Origin: an uncultured Atopobiaceae bacterium
GTDB lineage: Bacteria > Actinomycetota > Coriobacteriia > Coriobacteriales > Atopobiaceae
Length of the DNA stretch: 64,000 nucleotides
Assembly: GCA_947625405.1 (NCBI GenBank)
Contig: CANQOF010000003.1
Coordinates: forward strand, 62,001-126,000
Reading direction: 5' to 3'
Part shown: positions 53,419-61,564 of the stretch, piece after piece
How the letters are laid out: the number at the start of each line of letters is the position of its first letter
Numbering within the stretch: position 1 is the first letter of the stretch
Program-made: the position numbers and the translations under genes
Notes under the pieces: model-generated
Databases searched by the model: none
Seen by the model: the letters and a program-made list of their open reading frames with translations, nothing else
What the model was told of the DNA's origin: nothing

Positions 53419-54050
53419 GCCTCAAGCTGGGCGTGCTCATCAGCGGAAGCGGTACGAACCTCCAGGCCCTCATCGACGAGATCGAGGCGGGCCGCCTCGA
53501 CGCCACGATCGAGCTCGTGGTGTCGTCGCGCGCCGACGCCTACGGCCTCCAGCGCGCGAACGCCGCGGGCATCCCCACCCTCACCATCTCGAGGGACCTC
53601 TACGCAGAGCCCGGCGTGGCGGATCAAGTGATCGCGACCGAGCTCAAGCGCGCCGGCGTGGAGCTCGTGGTGCTCGCGGGCTACATGCGCAAGGTCGGCC
53701 TCGCGGTGCTCCTCACCTGGCCGGACAAGGTGGTGAACCTCCATCCGGCGCTCCTGCCGAGCTTCCCCGGCGCCCACGGCATCGAGGACGCCTGGCGCCG
53801 TGGCGTGAAGGTCACCGGCGTGACGGTGCACATCGCCAACGCCGACTACGACGCGGGCCCCATCGTGGCGCAGGAGCCCGTGCGCATCCTCGAAGGCTGG
53901 AGTGTGGATGAGCTCGAGGCGCGCATCCACGAGGTGGAGCACCGTCTCCTTCCCGCCACCATCCAGCTCTTCGCCGAGGGGCGCGTGGAGGTGCTTCCCG
54001 ATCGCCGCGTGAGGATCGCGCCTGCGGCTTCGGCGAGCGAGGAGGCGTAG
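53415..54050 (+). CDS. purN: Phosphoribosylglycinamide formyltransferase
   Basis: 211 residues, folate-dependent. The binding loop [12 protein letters not shown] is at the start. [20 protein letters not shown] carries the catalytic Asn and His, and the downstream [13 protein letters not shown] holds the catalytic Asp. Length is normal. It overlaps purM by 4 bp, with folE 4 bp after, linking purine and folate supply. Confidence 0.95.
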   Translation: MSLKLGVLISGSGTNLQALIDEIEAGRLDATIELVVSSRADAYGLQRANAAGIPTLTISRDLYAEPGVADQVIATELKRAGVELVVLAGYMRKVGLAVLLTWPDKVVNLHPALLPSFPGAHGIEDAWRRGVKVTGVTVHIANADYDAGPIVAQEPVRILEGWSVDELEARIHEVEHRLLPATIQLFAEGRVEVLPDRRVRIAPAASASEEA

Positions 54051-54054
54051 CTCG

Positions 54055-54633
54055 ATGGATCGTGAGCGGATCGAAGAGGGCGTCCGCCTCATCCTCGAGG
54101 GGGTGGGGGAGGATCCCTCGCGCGAGGGCATTCGCGAGACCCCGCGTCGCGTGGCGCGGGCGCTCGAGGAGTGCCTCGCCGGTATGACGCAGGATCCCAC
54201 CGGGCTCTTCAAGGTGAGCTTCGACGCCGACTGCCACGACATCGTGGTCGTGCGCGACATCCCCTTCTTCTCTCTCTGCGAGCACCACCTGCTGCCGTTT
54301 TTCGGCTCGGCGCACGTGGCCTACATCCCGGGGGAGACCGGGCGCGTGTGCGGCATCTCCAAGCTCGCGCGCACGGTGGACGTCTTCGCCCGGCGCCTCC
54401 AGCTCCAAGAGCGCCTCTGCGCGCAGGTGGCGGACGCGGTGAACGAGGCGCTCCATCCGCTCGGTGTGCTCGTGGTGATGGAGGCCGAGCACCTCTGCAT
54501 GACGATGCGCGGCGTGAAGAAGCCCGGCTCCGTGACCACCACCTCTGCCGTGCGCGGGGCCTTCGCGAAGAAATCCGCTACGCGCGCCGAGGCCATGAAG
54601 CTCATCTTCGACGGCAAGGCCTCGGGGCTCTAG
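54055..54633 (+). CDS. folE: GTP cyclohydrolase I
   Basis: 192 residues; makes dihydroneopterin triphosphate from GTP, the first step of folate synthesis. The zinc-binding Cys and His are in [13 protein letters not shown] and the later ...[14 protein letters not shown]. The enzyme starts directly at [21 protein letters not shown], as usual. It starts 4 bp after purN and precedes the folP-folK fusion. Confidence 0.96.
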   Translation: MDRERIEEGVRLILEGVGEDPSREGIRETPRRVARALEECLAGMTQDPTGLFKVSFDADCHDIVVVRDIPFFSLCEHHLLPFFGSAHVAYIPGETGRVCGISKLARTVDVFARRLQLQERLCAQVADAVNEALHPLGVLVVMEAEHLCMTMRGVKKPGSVTTTSAVRGAFAKKSATRAEAMKLIFDGKASGL

Positions 54634-54708
54634 GGACGCCGAGACGATAGGCGAGGGGCCGGCGAGCCCGCGGGGGCCGCGGCAGCCACACGCCCGAGGA
54701 GGAAGACG

Positions 54709-56286
54709 ATGCCTCGACGCAACGAGACGATCTGGCACATCGGCAACGCGGAGCTCTCGCTCGAGCGTCCGCGCGTGATGGGCGTGGTGAACGTCACGCC
54801 CGATTCGTTTTCCGACGGGGGCGAGTCCTTCGACGAGAAGGCGGCGCTCGATCGCGCGTTCGAGCTGCTCGACGAGGGCGCCGACATCATCGACGTCGGC
54901 GGCGAGTCCACGCGCCCCGGCTTTTCGCCCCTCACCCCCGAAGAGGAGTCGGGTCGCATCGTGGGCGTGGTGCGCGAGCTCCTCGCGGCCGGTGCCATCG
55001 TGTCGGTGGATACGCGCCACGCGCCGACGGCCAAGCTGTGCGCGCGCCTCGGCGTCCACATCGTGAACGACGTCACGGGCTTCATCGATCCCGCGATGGT
55101 GGCCATGGCGGCTGAGACGGACTGTGGTCTCATCGTCTGTCGAAGCGTGATGGCGCCCGCGCGCACCGCCTCCACGGGGAGGCGCCGTCGCGCCTACCTC
55201 GACACGGACCCACGCTCCCGCATGGCACACGCGGCCGCGGAGGCGGAGGCCGAGGCCTCGCTTTTCCCCGATCTTCCCGCCGAGCCCGAGGCGCCCGCGG
55301 ACGAGGACGCGCTCGCCGCGCTCATGGATGAGGACGCGCGTCGCACCTCGGGGATCATGGGCGTGCATCGTCCGATCAACCGCCGCTTCCCCATGCCGGA
55401 ACCCGCTCCCGTCATGCGCCAGGTGATGGGGTTTCTCGGCGACCAAGCGCGCATCCTCAGGCGCGAGGGCGTCGAGGCCGATCGCATCGCCCTTGATCCC
55501 GGCGCGGGCTTCGGCACCACCACCGACGAGGACGTGATCATCTGCCGCGCCATGGGGCAGATGGCCTCCATGGGCTATCCGCTCGTGTGCGCCGTGTCGC
55601 GCAAGCGCTTCGTGGGGGCGATCTCCGGCGTGAGCGCGCCCGCGGATCGCGATGCCGCGAGCTTGGGCGTGGCGCTCGCCGCGGTGGAGGCGGGGGCGCG
55701 GATCGTGCGCACCCACGACGTGGCCGCGCTCGTGCAAGCGCTCGACGCGTGGCGCGCCATATCGACGGAATCCATCGCGCGCGCCTTCATCTCCCTTGGC
55801 TCGAACGTGGGAGACCGCGTGGCCTATCTCTCCCGCGCGGTGAAGCTCATCGACGAACTGCCCATGACCTGCGTGTTCTCCGTCTCGAACGCCTACGAGA
55901 GCGATCCCGCGCTCGGCATCGCCACCCCCGTGGCGAACGCCGTCTGCGAGATCCGCACCGAGCTCGAGCCTCGCGTGCTCCTCGGGCATCTCCTCGACAT
56001 CGAGCGCACGCTCGGGCGCATCCGCAAGCCGGGCGTGGGCGGCGCGCAGCCGCGCACGATCGATCTCGACCTCGTGTTCTACGAGGACGAGCGCTCAGCC
56101 GGCAAGCGCCTCACGCTCCCGCACCCCGGCCTTGCCGAGCGCGATTTCGTGCTCGTGCCGATGGAGGACCTCATGAGCGATCCCGAACGCTATTTCGCGA
56201 GCTTCGGCATCTCCGTGGCTCCGCGCGAGGAGCGCATCGGCATCGTCCGCGCCGACCTCGGCCCCATCATCTGGGACGAGGCATAG
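54709..56286 (+). CDS. folKP: Fused dihydropteroate synthase / HPPK (FolP-FolK)
   Basis: A 525-residue bifunctional enzyme for two folate steps. The DHPS half (1-355) has GVVNVTPDSFSDGG, DVGGESTRPG, SVDTRH, VNDVTG, ALDPGAGFGTT, SRKRF and RTHDV. Between LIVC and VMRQVMGFL (about residues 145-240) the usual MHMRGTP segment is replaced by about 80 residues of Arg/Ala/Glu-rich, probably disordered sequence. The HPPK half (about 363-525) starts FISLGSNVGDR and has QPRTIDLDLVFYED. GAGGAAG precedes ATG. folB is not seen and may lie elsewhere. This order (DHPS first) is a fusion; other bacteria encode them separately. Confidence 0.92.
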   Translation: MPRRNETIWHIGNAELSLERPRVMGVVNVTPDSFSDGGESFDEKAALDRAFELLDEGADIIDVGGESTRPGFSPLTPEEESGRIVGVVRELLAAGAIVSVDTRHAPTAKLCARLGVHIVNDVTGFIDPAMVAMAAETDCGLIVCRSVMAPARTASTGRRRRAYLDTDPRSRMAHAAAEAEAEASLFPDLPAEPEAPADEDALAALMDEDARRTSGIMGVHRPINRRFPMPEPAPVMRQVMGFLGDQARILRREGVEADRIALDPGAGFGTTTDEDVIICRAMGQMASMGYPLVCAVSRKRFVGAISGVSAPADRDAASLGVALAAVEAGARIVRTHDVAALVQALDAWRAISTESIARAFISLGSNVGDRVAYLSRAVKLIDELPMTCVFSVSNAYESDPALGIATPVANAVCEIRTELEPRVLLGHLLDIERTLGRIRKPGVGGAQPRTIDLDLVFYEDERSAGKRLTLPHPGLAERDFVLVPMEDLMSDPERYFASFGISVAPREERIGIVRADLGPIIWDEA

Positions 56287-56322
56287 CCTCAAGAGCGCGC
56301 GCAAAAGGGCTGGATGGAGCCA

Positions 56323-57087
56323 CTACGCCCCGAGGGCGAGGAGGCGGATGCCGCGAAGGGTGAGGTCGGGGTCGACGGCGGAGAAGCAGCGCGCCGCCTC
56401 GCCCACCGTGCGGGCAAGGCCCCCGGTGGCCACCACGGGGCAGCCCTCGATGCCAAGCTCCTCCTGGATCCTCGACACAAGCCCCTCCGCCTCGGCCGCG
56501 GCGCCCACCACGAGGCCAGCCTGCACGGCTTCCTCCGTGGTTTGGGCCGCCACCCTCGGCGGGCACTTGATGGCCACGTTGGCGAGGAGCGCGGCGCGCG
56601 AGAAGAGGGCGTCCGCGGAGAGCATGAGCCCCGGGCTGATGACGCCGCCCACGAAGCGACGCTCGGCGTCGACGATGTCGATGTTGGTGGCGGTGCCGAA
56701 ATCCACCACGAGGACGGGCGCGCCGTAGCGCTCGACGGCGGCAACGGCGTTCGCGAGGCGATCGGTGCCAAGCCCCGCGGGGTTGGCGATGGCCACCTCC
56801 ACCGACGCGGGCATCGTGGAGCTGATCACGCACGTCCTCTCGAAGAGGCGCTCGACCACCCGACGCCAGCCGCGCTCGAGCGCGGGCACCACCGAGGCCA
56901 CCGCCGCCCGCTCCACGTCGCGCGGGCCAAAGCCACCCATCTGCAGGTAGCCTCGAAGGCGAAGCTCGAGCTCGTCGCTCGTTTCCTTTGGGTTGCTCTG
57001 GCAGCGCCAGATCGCGGCGGAATTTCCCTCTGAGTCCATGAGCCCGAAGGTGGTCTGGCTGTTGCCGACGTCGATGGCGAGGAACAT
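56323..57087 (-). CDS. coaX: Type III pantothenate kinase
   Basis: 254 residues; the first step of coenzyme A synthesis. FLAIDVGNSQTTFGL is the phosphate-binding start, GTDRLANAVAA the pantothenate-side block, and VVDFGTATNIDIV the second phosphate motif. The ATG at 57087 is chosen, with AGGAGG before it; the open frame extends upstream but shows no homology. It converges on the folP-folK fusion with 36 bp between. Confidence 0.94.
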   Translation of the reverse strand: MFLAIDVGNSQTTFGLMDSEGNSAAIWRCQSNPKETSDELELRLRGYLQMGGFGPRDVERAAVASVVPALERGWRRVVERLFERTCVISSTMPASVEVAIANPAGLGTDRLANAVAAVERYGAPVLVVDFGTATNIDIVDAERRFVGGVISPGLMLSADALFSRAALLANVAIKCPPRVAAQTTEEAVQAGLVVGAAAEAEGLVSRIQEELGIEGCPVVATGGLARTVGEAARCFSAVDPDLTLRGIRLLALGA

Positions 57088-57178
57088 GGCGCCTCCTGTG
57101 AACGAACGTTGATGGCCGCTAGTGTGCATCATTCGCGCTGCGTACGGCGCGCTTCGCGTGCTATCATCGTCGGGCTTC

Positions 57179-57199
57179 GCCTTGGTCGGAAACCAAGGC
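57179..57199 (+). promoter_or_regulatory. Hairpin leader upstream of rpmE
   Basis: GCCTTGG pairs with CCAAGGC around TCGGAAA, and the stem ends 18 bp before the rpmE ATG. L31 autoregulatory leaders have been described, including, as I recall, a Coriobacteria class. The site and size fit, but the motif match is not checked. TATCAT at 57162-57167 may be the -10 box. Confidence 0.45.
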
Positions 57200-57217
57200 A
57201 ATGAGGAAGGACACGCC

Positions 57218-57742
57218 ATGAAACCCAACATCCACCCCAAGTACATGGAGTGCACGGTCCGCTGTAGCTGCGGCAACACGTGGAAGACTCGCGCCACCGT
57301 GCCGAACATGACCCTCGACCTCTGCAACAAGTGCCACCCGTTCTACACCGGCACGCAGAAGCTCGTGGACACCGGCGGTCGCGTGCAGCGCTTCGCCAAT
57401 AAGTTCGGCAGTGCCGCCGAGAACCAGCTCAAGCGCGAGGCTGCCGCCAAGGCCGCGCGCGCCGAGGCTGCCGCCAAGGCCGACGCCGAGCGCCACCAGA
57501 GGATGGAGGCACGCGCCGCCGAGAAGGCCGCTCGCGCCAAGCGCTTTGCCGAGGAGCAGGAGGCCAAGAAGCGTCTCGCCGAGGACGCCGCGAAGGCCGC
57601 CGCCGAGAAGGCCGAGCTCGAGGCTGGCACCGCCTCCACCGAATCGCCCGCGGCCGCTCCCGCCATCGCCGACGCGCCGAAGCCCGAGGTGGCAAAGCCC
57701 GAGGCCGCCAAGGACGACCTTGGCGAGGCCTCCGAGGCGTAA
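57218..57742 (+). CDS. rpmE: 50S ribosomal protein L31 with long helical extension
   Basis: 174 residues; L31 is usually about 70. The N-terminal 70 residues are standard: [16 protein letters not shown], zinc-binding Cys in CSCGNTW and [10 protein letters not shown], then [13 protein letters not shown]. The rest (about 75-174) is an Ala/Lys/Glu-rich helix and a Pro/Ala/Glu tail. GAGGAAGGA precedes the ATG. A hairpin leader lies upstream. It is convergent with the trigger-factor-like gene, 11 bp apart. Confidence 0.93.
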   Translation: MKPNIHPKYMECTVRCSCGNTWKTRATVPNMTLDLCNKCHPFYTGTQKLVDTGGRVQRFANKFGSAAENQLKREAAAKAARAEAAAKADAERHQRMEARAAEKAARAKRFAEEQEAKKRLAEDAAKAAAEKAELEAGTASTESPAAAPAIADAPKPEVAKPEAAKDDLGEASEA

Positions 57743-57753
57743 CGCTCGAAAAC

Positions 57754-58596
57754 CTAGACCAGGTGCAGATCGGGGCCCTCGGGCGCATCGCCCGAGGGCC
57801 CCTTTTGCCGCGCCACGCGATCCCTCGCCTGCGCGAGGGTGTCGCGCATCGTCTGGAGGCGCTTGGCGGTGTCTTCGGGGGATTCGGGCACGTAGACGCA
57901 CGTGGCCTCCGTGGCCACGACGCGCGCGGCCTTCGTGACGAGGCACTGCGCGCGAATGCCCGCGAGCGCGCCTTGCCGCTTGGCCTGCTCGAGATAGGCG
58001 GCGCCGCGCACGGGATCTTGGCCCATGAGGTAGGGGATCTCGGTTTCGTCCACGGAGAGCTTGCGCTCGGAGGCGAAGGCCGAGAGCGCCGCGTCGCGCT
58101 CGGCGGCGAGCCGCGCCTGCTCCTCGAGGGTGCGATCGAACTCCGCGCGGCTTGTGCCGAGCTTGTTCAGGAGGTCGTCGAGCGAGAGCCCGAGCGCCCC
58201 CGCGTCGAGCTCGTTCGAGCGAAGGAGCATCGCGCGATAGCGCGCGATCTCGCCTTCGGGCACCTTCTGGCCGAGGCGCTTCGCGAGTTCGTTGATCGCC
58301 GCGGTGTAGCGCGCCTCCTCGGCGCGGCTCGCGACGGCGCGATCGCGCTCGCGGGCGAGCGAGGCCTTGAGCTCGTCGAGCGACGGTGCGCCGACGTGCT
58401 CGCGCACCCATTCGTCGGTGAGCGCCTCCACATCGGCGCCCGCGTCGATCGCGAGCGATTCCAGCGTGAGGTCGATCTCGGCGTCGCTCGGGCTCTCCAC
58501 CTTCACCTCGATCTTCACGGGCTCGTAGCTCGAGAGGGTGTAGAGGTAGCGGTCGCCGAGGCGGATCGGCTCGGGCTTGGCGATTTCGATGCCCAT
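57754..58596 (-). CDS. Trigger-factor-like protein, C-terminal chaperone domain only
   Basis: A 280-residue cytoplasmic protein. From about residue 60 it looks like the helical C-terminal arm domain of trigger factor (ELKASLARERDRAVASRAEEARYTAAINELAKRLG, VPEGEIARYRAML). It lacks the ribosome-binding signature (GFRKGKxP) and the peptidyl-prolyl isomerase domain. It could be a divergent holdase or a relative of SurA. The ATG at 58596 has AAGGGACG before it. It is divergent from prfA and convergent with rpmE, whose terminator lies within its 3' end. Confidence 0.65.
   Translation of the reverse strand: MGIEIAKPEPIRLGDRYLYTLSSYEPVKIEVKVESPSDAEIDLTLESLAIDAGADVEALTDEWVREHVGAPSLDELKASLARERDRAVASRAEEARYTAAINELAKRLGQKVPEGEIARYRAMLLRSNELDAGALGLSLDDLLNKLGTSRAEFDRTLEEQARLAAERDAALSAFASERKLSVDETEIPYLMGQDPVRGAAYLEQAKRQGALAGIRAQCLVTKAARVVATEATCVYVPESPEDTAKRLQTMRDTLAQARDRVARQKGPSGDAPEGPDLHLV
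57772..57806 (+). terminator. rpmE terminator embedded in the 3' end of the opposing gene
   Basis: A perfect 14-bp stem (57772-57785 with 57789-57802), loop CAT, followed by TTTT. It lies 30 bp after the rpmE stop but inside the coding sequence of the trigger-factor-like gene, whose residues GPSGDAPEGP it encodes. Confidence 0.85.
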
Positions 58597-58700
58597 GAAA
58601 CGTCCCTTCGTCGTGGGGTTTCGAGGATTGCGCGAGGGGCGGCGCGTGGCGCGAATCCCCATGGTACTATGCAGGGTTGGCTAGCCGGAAAGGTCGAGGT

Positions 58701-59768
58701 ATGGACGACAAACTCCAAAAACTTCTCGATGCCTACGCGGAGCTCACCTCCAAGCTCTCCGATCCCGCGGTCTATAACGACCAGAAGGAGTATGCCCGCT
58801 TGGCGAAGGAGCATGCGCGCCAGGCGCCACTCGTGGAGAAGGCCGAGGTCTATCTCGGCGCGCAGGCCGACATCAAAGCCGCGAAGGAGCTCCTGAGGGA
58901 GGAGACCGATCCCGAGGCCAAGGCCATGCTCCAAGCCGACATCGAGGCGAACGAGGCCATCCTCCCCGCGCTCGAGGATGAGATCAAGGTCATGCTCATC
59001 CCGGGCGATCCAAACGACGAGAAGGACACGATCGTCGAGATCCGCGCCGGGGTCGGCGGCGACGAGGCGGCCATCTTCGCGGGCGACCTCTTCAAGATGT
59101 ACGAGCGCTTCGCCCAGCTTCACGGCTGGAAGGTGGAGGTGCTCTCGAGCTCGCCCTCCGAGGCCGGCGGCTTCAAGACGATCGAGTTCAAGGTCACGGG
59201 CGACCAGGTGTACTCGATCATGAAGTACGAGAGCGGCGTCCACCGCGTGCAGCGCGTGCCAAAGACCGAGAGCCAGGGCCGCATCCAAACCTCCACGGCC
59301 ACGGTGGCGGTGCTCCCCGAGGCCGACGAGATTGACATCCAGATCGATCCCTCCGAGCTGCGCATCGACACGTACTGCGCGAGCGGCCCGGGCGGCCAGT
59401 GCGTGAACACCACGTACTCCGCCGTGCGCATCACGCACCTCCCCACGAACACCGTCGTGCAGTCGCAGGACCAGCGCTCGCAGATCCAGAACCGCGAAGT
59501 GTGCATGCAGATGCTCCGCGCGCGCCTCTATGAGCGCGAGCTCGAGCGCCAGCAGGCGGAGATGGGCGCGGAGCGCCAAAGCCAGATCGGCCATGGCAAC
59601 AGGTCTGAGAAGATCCGCACCTACAACCAACCGCAGGACCGCGTGACGGATCACCGGGTGGGCTTCAACGGCACCTACAACGGGGTCCTTCTCGGCGACA
59701 CGCTTCCGAGCGTGATCGAGGCGCTCGCGGCGGCTGATCGGGCCGAGCGGCTCGCGGCGGCGGTCTGA
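58701..59768 (+). CDS. prfA: Peptide chain release factor 1
   Basis: 355 residues; ends translation at UAA and UAG. The GGQ motif is in GPGGQCVNTTYSAVRITHLP, as in other Actinobacteria. The codon-recognition tripeptide, PAT in E. coli (RVPATES), reads PKT here (RVPKTES). Otherwise it is standard. The ATG follows AAAGGTCGAGGT. prmC, which methylates the GGQ glutamine, starts 14 bp downstream. Confidence 0.95.
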   Translation: MDDKLQKLLDAYAELTSKLSDPAVYNDQKEYARLAKEHARQAPLVEKAEVYLGAQADIKAAKELLREETDPEAKAMLQADIEANEAILPALEDEIKVMLIPGDPNDEKDTIVEIRAGVGGDEAAIFAGDLFKMYERFAQLHGWKVEVLSSSPSEAGGFKTIEFKVTGDQVYSIMKYESGVHRVQRVPKTESQGRIQTSTATVAVLPEADEIDIQIDPSELRIDTYCASGPGGQCVNTTYSAVRITHLPTNTVVQSQDQRSQIQNREVCMQMLRARLYERELERQQAEMGAERQSQIGHGNRSEKIRTYNQPQDRVTDHRVGFNGTYNGVLLGDTLPSVIEALAAADRAERLAAAV

Positions 59769-59782
59769 GCCGGGGCACGCGC

Positions 59783-60679
59783 GTGGTGACAGGCGATACC
59801 CTCGGTGAATCACTCTTTAAAACGTTGCGCACGCTCGAGGCCGCGGGTGACGAGCACGCCGAGGTGAGTGCCGAGTGGCTGCTCGAGTGGGTGAGCGGCA
59901 AGAATCGCGCCGAGCTCCATCGCGATGCCGATGAGCCCCTTGACCTCGCAAAACGCTTTCAGCTCATGGCGGCGACGGCGAGGAGGTCGGCGGGCGAGCC
60001 GCTCCAGTACATCACGGGGAGCGCTCCCTTTCGCCGCTTTGAGATAGCCTGCGAGGAGGGCGTGCTCATCCCGCGCCCAGAGACCGAGCTCCTCGTGGAG
60101 TTCGCGCTTGAGGCGCTTCGCGGGCGCGCGGGCGAGGAGCTTCGCGTGCTCGATCTTTGCACGGGCACGGGCTGCGTCGCGTGCGCCATCGCGGCGGAGG
60201 AGCCACGCGCGCGTGTGTGGGCGACCGACGTCGCGCCCGAGGCGGTGGCGCTCGCGCGACGAAACGCCGAGGCGCTCGGTGTGGCCTCGCGCGTGAGCGT
60301 GCTCGAGGGCGATCTCGCACACGCGCTTCCGGCTGCGTTCTTCGGCACCCTCGACCTCGTGGTTTCCAATCCTCCCTACGTGCCCAGCGAAGTCGTGGAC
60401 ACCCTCCCCGAGGAGGTGCGCGACCACGAGCCGCGCCTTGCGCTCGACGGGGGAGAAGACGGGCTCGGCGTCGTGCGGAGGATCGTGGCCGAGGCGCCGA
60501 CGCTCCTCGCACCGGATGGCCTTCTCGCGCTCGAGCTCTTCGAGGACCACGCTGAGGCGGCGCGCGAGCTCGTGGAATCGGCGCCAGACGCCCAAGGGGC
60601 GCCGGCGTTTGCACAGGTGCGCGTGGAGCGCGACCTCGCGCTTCGACCGCGTTACCTCCTCGCGAGGAGGCGCGCGTGA
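59783..60679 (+). CDS. prmC: Release factor glutamine methyltransferase
   Basis: 298 residues; SAM-dependent enzyme that N5-methylates the Gln of the GGQ in RF1 and RF2. VLDLCTGTGCVACAIA is the SAM-binding motif. VVSNPPYVPS is the substrate-amide-binding motif. The N-terminal helical domain is present. The Sua5-family gene overlaps the stop by 4 bp (GTGA). Confidence 0.95.
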   Translation: MVTGDTLGESLFKTLRTLEAAGDEHAEVSAEWLLEWVSGKNRAELHRDADEPLDLAKRFQLMAATARRSAGEPLQYITGSAPFRRFEIACEEGVLIPRPETELLVEFALEALRGRAGEELRVLDLCTGTGCVACAIAAEEPRARVWATDVAPEAVALARRNAEALGVASRVSVLEGDLAHALPAAFFGTLDLVVSNPPYVPSEVVDTLPEEVRDHEPRLALDGGEDGLGVVRRIVAEAPTLLAPDGLLALELFEDHAEAARELVESAPDAQGAPAFAQVRVERDLALRPRYLLARRRA

Positions 60680-61320
60680 GCCACCCCACCCGTCGCATCT
60701 CCCTCCTGGGGGCCGAGGGCGACCACGCGTCATTGGCGCGAAGGCTCGCGCGCGGGCTCATATCGCAAGACGTGGCCATCATCCCCACTGATTCGGTCTA
60801 CGGCATCGGTTGCGCGATGGGGGCCGATGGGGCGCTTGCGCGAATCTTCGAGCTCAAGGGCCGCGAGAGGAGCCAAGCGCTCCCGCTCGTGCTCGGGGAC
60901 GCGGCCGATCTCGCGCGCTACGCGAAGGATCTCGAGCCCTACGCGCCTCGCCTTGCGGAGCGCTTCTGGCCGGGGGCCCTCACGCTCGTCGTGCGCGCGT
61001 CGGACGAGGTGCCCGAGCCCTACCGCGCGGCGGATGGCACGGTGGGCCTCCGCGTGCCGGACCACGCCTTCGTGCGCGCGCTCTGCTCGGCGGTTGGCCA
61101 CCCCCTCGCGCTCACCAGCGCAAACCTTCACGGCGAACCCGCGGCGCGCAGCGTCGAAGAGCTGAATCCCCAGCTCGCGGATGCCGTGGACTGGGTAGTG
61201 GACGGCGGGGCCGCGCCGCTTGGCGTCGCCTCGACGGTGGTGGACGCCACGGGCGAGATCCCGCGAATCCTTCGCGAGGGCGCCGTGGGCGAGGCGGAGA
61301 TCCTCGAGGCGATTTCCTAG
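60676..61320 (+). CDS. tsaC: L-threonylcarbamoyladenylate synthase (Sua5/YrdC/TsaC)
   Basis: 214 residues; makes threonylcarbamoyl-AMP for the t6A modification of tRNAs. TDSVYGIGC, KGRERSQALPLVL (KxRxxxxP-type) and LTSANLHGEPA are the family blocks. It lacks the Sua5 extension, so it is the short YrdC/TsaC type. The prfA-prmC-tsaC order is common in Gram-positives, where rpiB and upp often follow, as here after a 244-bp gap. Confidence 0.93.
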   Translation: MSHPTRRISLLGAEGDHASLARRLARGLISQDVAIIPTDSVYGIGCAMGADGALARIFELKGRERSQALPLVLGDAADLARYAKDLEPYAPRLAERFWPGALTLVVRASDEVPEPYRAADGTVGLRVPDHAFVRALCSAVGHPLALTSANLHGEPAARSVEELNPQLADAVDWVVDGGAAPLGVASTVVDATGEIPRILREGAVGEAEILEAIS

Positions 61321-61364
61321 GCTTCCGCTCGGCGAGTCGATCCCTCGTCGAAACAGAACATATC

Positions 61365-61384
61365 TATAATCATCGAACGGTTCG
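61365..61384 (+). promoter_or_regulatory. -10 box and adjacent palindrome upstream of the glpK-rpiB-upp ORF
   Basis: TATAAT (61365-61370) is a perfect -10 hexamer; no good -35 is seen. CGAAC-G-GTTCG (61374-61384) is a dyad right at the expected start site, suggesting an operator. Confidence 0.5.
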
Positions 61385-61473
61385 CAGCAGCCCTTCGCAC
61401 GCCGGGCGTCGACCATGGTCGTGCCCCGTCCACGTGTCGCGTGCCCCCGTCCGGCATGTGCGAAGGGCGCTGC
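61384..61473 (+). ncRNA. Structured leader RNA upstream of glpK-rpiB-upp
   Basis: A long-range stem is formed by GCAGC (61384-61388) with GCTGC (61469-61473), GCCCTTCGCAC (61390-61400) with GTGCGAAGGGC (61458-61468), and GCCGG (61401-61405) with CCGGC (61451-61455). That gives 21 pairs, with only one A and one AT bulged. The enclosed 45 nt hold two small hairpins (CGAC-CATG-GTCG and CACG-TGTCG-CGTG), so a three-way junction is likely. It begins just after the promoter palindrome and ends 91 bp before the start codon. The class is unknown to me; a riboswitch or protein-binding leader is possible. Confidence 0.6.
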
Positions 61474-61564
61474 GGGCTATTTGTTGTGGGGCCGTGGGTT
61501 CACACTAGTGGCGATGAAGCGCGGCGTCTCCTCCCGTCCGCGCGCGGCCGATTGGAGAACCCCC

